From NCBI RefSeq assembly GCF_029962835.1, contig NC_080577.1, forward strand, positions 25,030,501 through 25,094,500: a DNA stretch of 64,000 bases, written 5' to 3'. This DNA comes from Magnolia sinica. Lineage: Eukaryota > Streptophyta > Magnoliopsida > Magnoliales > Magnoliaceae. The notes under the pieces were generated by a model. That model ran no database searches. It saw nothing but the letters and a program-made list of their open reading frames with translations, and was not told where the DNA came from. The position numbers and the translations under genes are program-made. Shown piece by piece: positions 59,262 to 64,000 of the stretch. Within the stretch, counting starts at the first letter, position 1. Each line of letters starts with the position of its first letter.

Positions 59262-59556
59262 GTCTCAACAATCAGCCTCGATAATTGACCTCAAAATTCG
59301 GCCTCGACAATCGACCTCGACAATCAGCCTTGACAATCGGCCTCAACAATCAGTCTCGATAATCAGCCTTGACAATCGGCCTCGATATCCGTCCTTAATA
59401 ATCAGCCTCGACGATCTGCCTCGACAATCGGCCATGATATCTGTCCTCGATAATCGGCCTTAACGATTGGCCTCGATATCCAGCCTCGATAATCGGCGTC
59501 GACAATTGGCCTCGATAATCAGCCTCGACAATCAGCCTCAATAATCGACCTAACAA
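59262..59556. repeat. 13-bp minisatellite, ~20+ units
   Basis: Degenerate units of the form CGGCCTCGACAAT. Absent from the LTR copy at 21071-25189. Confidence 0.88.
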
Positions 59557-59634
59557 AGGGTCTAAGGGAAGGTCATAATGTAGATATTTAACTATCATTG
59601 TCCATTAATGTGGACATTTAACTAACATTGCTCC

Positions 59635-60310
59635 TAATGAGTGGCCTACATAGGGCCAAACATATAGTGGGGCCCATGGCCTCACATATCACAATGGGCC
59701 TCACATATTATAATGGGCCACATCTCATGGGCTTTATATACAACACATCGGGCCTTACTCATGGGCCGCATATACATCGCAATCGACCTTGGCACATGGG
59801 CCAAATATACATCACAATGGGTCACATCTCACGGGCCTCATATACATCGCAATGGGCCACAACAATGGGTCTCATATACATAAAGTGGGCCGCATCACAT
59901 GGGCCTCATATACATCACAATGGCCACATCAATGGGCCTCAAGTACATTATAATGGGCCTTATACCTAGGCCTCAAATACGTCATAATGGGCCACGTCCT
60001 ATGGCCTCAAATACATCACAATGAGGCCTCTCACACGGGCCTAATATACATCATAATGGGCCTCTTAAAAGGGCCTAATATACATCACGATGGGCCTAAC
60101 TCATGGGCCACATATATATCATATTGGACCTCACCCATGGGCCTCAAATGCATCACAATGGGCCACATCCCATGGGCCTCATATATATCACGATGGGCCG
60201 CATTACATGGGCCTAATACACATCAAAATGAGCCGCATCACATGGGCCTCATATACAATCACAAGGGGTCTCATACAATCACAATGGGCCTGATGCAATC
60301 ACAATGGGCT
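59635..60310. repeat. tandem repeat rich in TGGGCC (LTR array, reversed)
   Basis: Units of about 35-40 bp of the form CACATGGGCCTCATATACATC, at least fifteen of them, each with one or two TGGGCC motifs. The same array type as 23345-23720. Confidence 0.85.
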
Positions 60311-60646
60311 ATATATTTACACCATACGTCTATTTTTAGAGATCATTTTAGAGTATTATTCAAAAGTGAATCATATCGAGAGATCATCTGGACCATACCA
60401 TAAATAATAGTGGAGATAATGATTTTCACTGTTAAACAATGTACAGGGCCCACCATAATGTTTATTTTCTGACTAATCTGCTCATAAGGTCACAAGGCTT
60501 GAATTAAGGGGGAAAACAATTTCATATTGATCCAGGACTTATGTGACCCCAAATAGTTTCAAGGGTGGGCGGTCAATCTCCACTGATTTTTGCAATGCGG
60601 TCCACCTGGTATACAGTTGTATATAACATATACATCATGGTGTGCA

Positions 60647-60672
60647 CCACCGTCCAACCATCTGGACGGTGG
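60647..60672. repeat. LTR hairpin, third copy type
   Basis: CCACCGTCC and GGACGGTGG are separated by 8 nt; same arms as at 23110-23131. Confidence 0.75.
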
Positions 60673-60870
60673 GAATTGCAAAATAGGTGGACAACACTGA
60701 TGTAAAATAGATGGACGACATTGATAAACACATGCATCATGTGGAGTCCACACGTGCGTGGGTTCCACGGCTACTCTGCAGCATGGATAAAACACATATA
60801 TTTCATGTGTGGCCCATGGATGCACGGTGTGGATATAACACATACCACATGATCAGTCCCACTGATCATA

Positions 60871-61310
60871 CAGCAGCTATATAGCTGGAGTGAGATACAC
60901 CAACCGATCCTCTTCCGACGGTGAGGATATACAATACATCATTAGGGTGGGCCGCACAGATAGGCAGTGTGGATCAAACCACGTTGCACACAGCAGCTAT
61001 ATAGCTGGTGTGCGATAGACCAGCCAATCCACCACAACGGTAGGTGGGTCCCACGTGGGACCCACCATAATATTTTATTATATTAATATATATTATATAT
61101 AATATATACATTGAGGTGTGCCACATATAGGTGGACGGTGTTGATGAAACACGCGTATGGTGGGTCCCACCGTCCTTAGTTGCTGGACGATATGGATGCC
61201 ACACGACATCATGGTGGAGACCCATGATGTGGACGGTCAGGATCATACCCCCATAACTTGCTGACGTCAATCACAGCAGCTATGTAGCTGCTGTGAGATA
61301 CACCATCCAA
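60871..61310. repeat. three palindromic MULE-like element ends in the LTR
   Basis: CAGCAGCTATATAGCTG occurs at 60871 and 60991, and CACAGCAGCTA-TG-TAGCTGCTGTG at 61272-61295. Each is followed by GAGATACACCA-type sequence and a decayed CCAATCNGCTTCC end, as at 52619-52662. Confidence 0.75.
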
Positions 61311-62341
61311 TCTGCTTCCCACATCCCACGTGGATGGTGTGGATGGCAAGGATGAAACTCATACATTTGGTGGGTCCACACGTGTGGCCCACCATGGATT
61401 GAAACAAAGCTGATATTTGTGATTCACCTCCGTCCAGGTTCGTCCAGATGGACAACAAGGTGGGACCGTTAGATGGTGCTGGATGTTGGATACATCGCCA
61501 ACATGGTGGGTCTCACTTGGGTGGACAGCGTGGATAAAATACATACGTCGTTGGCGGGCCATAAGATGGGAAAGAGAGATAGAGAGAGAGAGAGACGTGT
61601 AGTGGAGGGACCCCACCACTATGGGCCCCTCATATGATTACAACACATACATTAAATTTGATCCCAACACAAGTGGGCCATCAAATTGAAAATCAATGAT
61701 GGATCACCCACCAATTGGCCTTCTTCTTTAGCTCCTTGGACTCCTCGGCTCCTAAGCTCCTTTTTTAATGGAAGATGATGAAAGTTGGATGGTTAGGATG
61801 AGAGATGAGGGGGTAGGAAGGTGGGCCACACTCTTAGCTCTCTCTTGGGGAGCTTGGACGTTTCCACCCCTTTGGTTGCTTAGGAGTGAAGAGAGAAATG
61901 AGAGAGAGAGAGAGAGTGATGGGTGATGGGATGAAAAAGGGATGGGTGATGGGTGTGTAAGAGATGAGTATGGGTTTGGTTGACTTTGGGTGACAGAGGA
62001 ATGGTTAGGGTATGAGTTGTACATAACTTGATTAATTGATGGATTAATGTAATGTTTAGTAGAGATTCTCTCACAATTGCAAATGCGCGGCGTTTCTTCG
62101 AGATAGACGCGAGCCCACATCTCTTGGCCCGGGTATCGCATCAGCACGCGAGATGCGGCGTCGGAACCGTGGCGACAACGCGGTCACTAGGGTACAAGTT
62201 TCGAGTCAAGCCGACTCCAATATACAGGACACGACTTAGGTTCGCGCACAATTGCCGGTTACAGGTCACGAGTCACCGGAATTTGACGGGGAGGATCGTA
62301 GAAGTTTACGGAATGGTACGATCTAGAATACGAGCCTTGTA

Positions 62342-62760
62342 GTTGCTATTACAAAAACTTCACACTTGATAACTCAACACCTTAAGCCCTTGTATGTTTT
62401 AGCACATATGGACTACTTATAGGCTACTAGGATTCTTGTTGATAATGGAATTGTCATCAACATCATGTCAATGACTATGGTTTAAGCTTAAGAAAACAAC
62501 ACAGGATTTGATCCCAACCGAAGTCACAATTGCCAATTTTTCTGAATGAATTACTCGACCCAATGTGTTCTACTTATTGAACTCCTAGTAGGAAGTCGCA
62601 AAATCGTATCATCTTTCTTCACCATTAACTTAATACCCAAATACAATGCACTCCAGGTCGTGATTAGATTCATTCTAACTAATGTATACATTCTTCTCTT
62701 CATTGGTTCCTCATAATGTGGAACGAAAATAAGGTGGACATTGTCAATACCTGACAATTA
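62342..62760 (+). pseudogene. Ty3/gypsy protease fragment
   Basis: The plus-strand frame gives ILVDNGIVINIMSMTMV, then after stops NRSHNCQFF, VLLIELLVGSRKIVSSFF and PKYNALQVV. This is the retropepsin region of a Tat-like polyprotein, with Asp-Asn-Gly at the active-site position, and parallels the minus-strand protease at 16300-16640. It is the right flank of the solo LTR. Confidence 0.8.
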
Positions 62761-64000
62761 TACATTTATGGCCAACTCTATCATGAATCATTAATAAGCA
62801 TTATCACCACCTTGGTCAAGAGACAACCAAACCAGTTAAAGGCGACCATCCTATATCGGCTGCCTGGGTACTACATCATCGAAGAAATGTCATAATGAAT
62901 AATAAAGTTAAGAACATAAAAAAGGTCAAACATGTGGCGAAAATATTAGAAGATATGAAAAATATGACTAGTAATCTCAAAACAACTATACAAACTAAAG
63001 CATAAAAGATTGACCAACAAATTACGGCACGGGTGCAAGGGTGTTACACTTTAGCTAAGTTACGCTATAGAGAAATATTAATAAGTTGAATGAAACAACC
63101 AAAGCAAACCTGTACTCATTCACGCATAGTCAAAACAATCAAATTGTAGTTAACTTATACTATGGAAGAAATAAAGAATAAAGATCACCCAAACTGTGAA
63201 AAAGTTTATTTAAAAGAAAGGAACCCATCTGCTAGAAGAATTAACATGAAAAGCCTAACAACCAAGGTTGTTCAGCAAAATTTTCAAAGCTTATATCATT
63301 GGCAACTCCATTGAAAAGGTATAAAATGGCCCCTACCAGGCCCAGCTAAAATTGTTGTAGATACCCTACCTAAAATGTGAATAAATTAATCTTCGACTTT
63401 TGGCCAAGCCCCAATAAAAATATCTCTAAGAAAATTGAGACTCATTGAAAGACCACGCGAGTCAGATAGAATACACTTGGGATAGTCACAGAAACCAGTG
63501 ACGGACCAGATCGACATATTACTGGCCCAGTCTATCTGATCTTGATCAAAATTTTCAAACCTTGCGGAAGCTCTAAACATACATCACTCCAATAAAACCA
63601 CCTCTAGCCGATCCTAAAAGCCTCGGAAGCCTAACTAGATTAGCAGGAAATGGTCCTCAACCCAACCCGAGAATGATCAATGGGCCCATAGCTCATTTAA
63701 ATCAAATAATGGTCAATTGGTTGGGTAGTTCGAAAGATTTGGTTGTGCACATCTTTAATCAAGCTACGTTTCTCATACTCCAATAGTAGAAAATTTTGAA
63801 TGGAATAGGTGTACATGATCCATAGCACCTCCTGGAAACAATTACCATATTCGATTACCTAATGTCAAACACACTAAAAAGCGAAACGTGGTTGTATGTC
63901 TTAACTCCAGAAACCCTGAGAATCCCTCGTACGTGACGACTGATGCATGTAAAAAGGTAAATCTAACAAGAGGTCCTTTAAGGACCGCTCGTCCAGATAG
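62761..64000. other. probable gypsy-derived sequence, unassigned
   Basis: It continues from the protease fragment, but no RT or RNase H motif could be read. Short frames only. Confidence 0.35.

Larger units (their letters stand above)
57558..62341 (-). mobile_element. solo LTR, ~4.8 kb, same family as 21071-25189
   Basis: On the minus strand it begins ACAAGGCTCGTATTCTAGAT at 62340 and ends GTGTGACA at 57558. It repeats the block order of the 21071-25189 LTR: CG-rich start, CT tract (61570-61595 and 61898-61916), GGGCCC modules, GGCCCA array, GTGAAAGTCCCTAAACC block near 58905 and the GGAATTTTGTGAGCC end. The flanks GTTAT and GTTGC agree at only three of five positions, so the duplication has decayed or a boundary is off. 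It is longer than the 4.1-kb copy because of a 13-bp minisatellite and inserted MITE ends. Confidence 0.85.

Noticed and set aside
1..64000. tRNA, rRNA or snoRNA genes
   Set aside because: None was recognised by eye. A covariance-model scan would be needed to exclude them.

Overview
This window is nuclear DNA of a flowering plant. The evidence is two spliced plant genes with GT/AG introns (one intron is about 9 kb), Ty3/gypsy lineages found in plants (Athila-like, Tat-like and a Del/Tekay-type chromovirus), a plant-type hAT transposon, and a dense crop of short inverted-repeat elements. Many repeats share a GTGGGCCCCACCATGATGTA-like module. I associate that module with magnoliid genomes, but this is memory and not proof. 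No bacterial gene, operon, CRISPR array or rRNA gene was seen.

Layout. 1-2057: noncoding DNA with a ~240-bp tandem repeat. 2058-13598 (minus): a truncated Athila-like retroelement (gag and protease remnants, tRNA-Asp-type primer site, LTR). A 7.26-kb hAT element (4570-11827) sits in its leader between perfect 8-bp target duplications. 13604-26760 (minus): a decayed Tat-like gypsy element (RNase H, RT, protease, gag, primer site). A solo LTR (18979-25250) interrupts its gag, and a second 4.1-kb solo LTR (21071-25189, perfect TTATG duplication) lies inside the first. 26761-28641: intergenic DNA with MITEs. 28642-36857 (plus): a complete five-exon unc-13 homolog (DUF810/MHD family, 999 aa). 36858-40072: intergenic DNA and probable 3' UTRs. 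40073-50501 (minus): a two-exon hnRNP1-like gene (449 aa). Its 9.08-kb intron holds a split LINE, a 163-bp tandem array, a deletion derivative of the long-LTR chromovirus, a MITE and a 1-kb inverted-repeat element. 50502-55300: the promoter region of that gene, then nested MULE-like and hAT-like elements. 55300-64000: an Athila-like LTR piece and a gypsy interior (plus) split by a 4.8-kb solo LTR (57558-62341, minus) of the same long-LTR family.

Only the two cellular genes look functional. One is a probable membrane-trafficking protein and the other an RNA-binding protein. They are convergent and about 3.2 kb apart, and nothing suggests they act in one pathway. The rest is a layered record of transposition in which target duplications allow relative dating: the hAT is younger than the Athila-like element, and the inner solo LTR is younger than the outer solo LTR, which is younger than the Tat-like element.

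The points most worth a second look are these. A second, zinc-finger plus UIM-like reading frame lies in the hAT element. A 603-bp relative of that hAT sits in intron 4 of the unc-13 gene. The long LTRs carry perfect hairpins and dense GGCCCA arrays. A recurrent AGCTATATAGCT palindrome marks one family of MULE-like elements. All calls come from reading the sequence; no alignment or database search was run.
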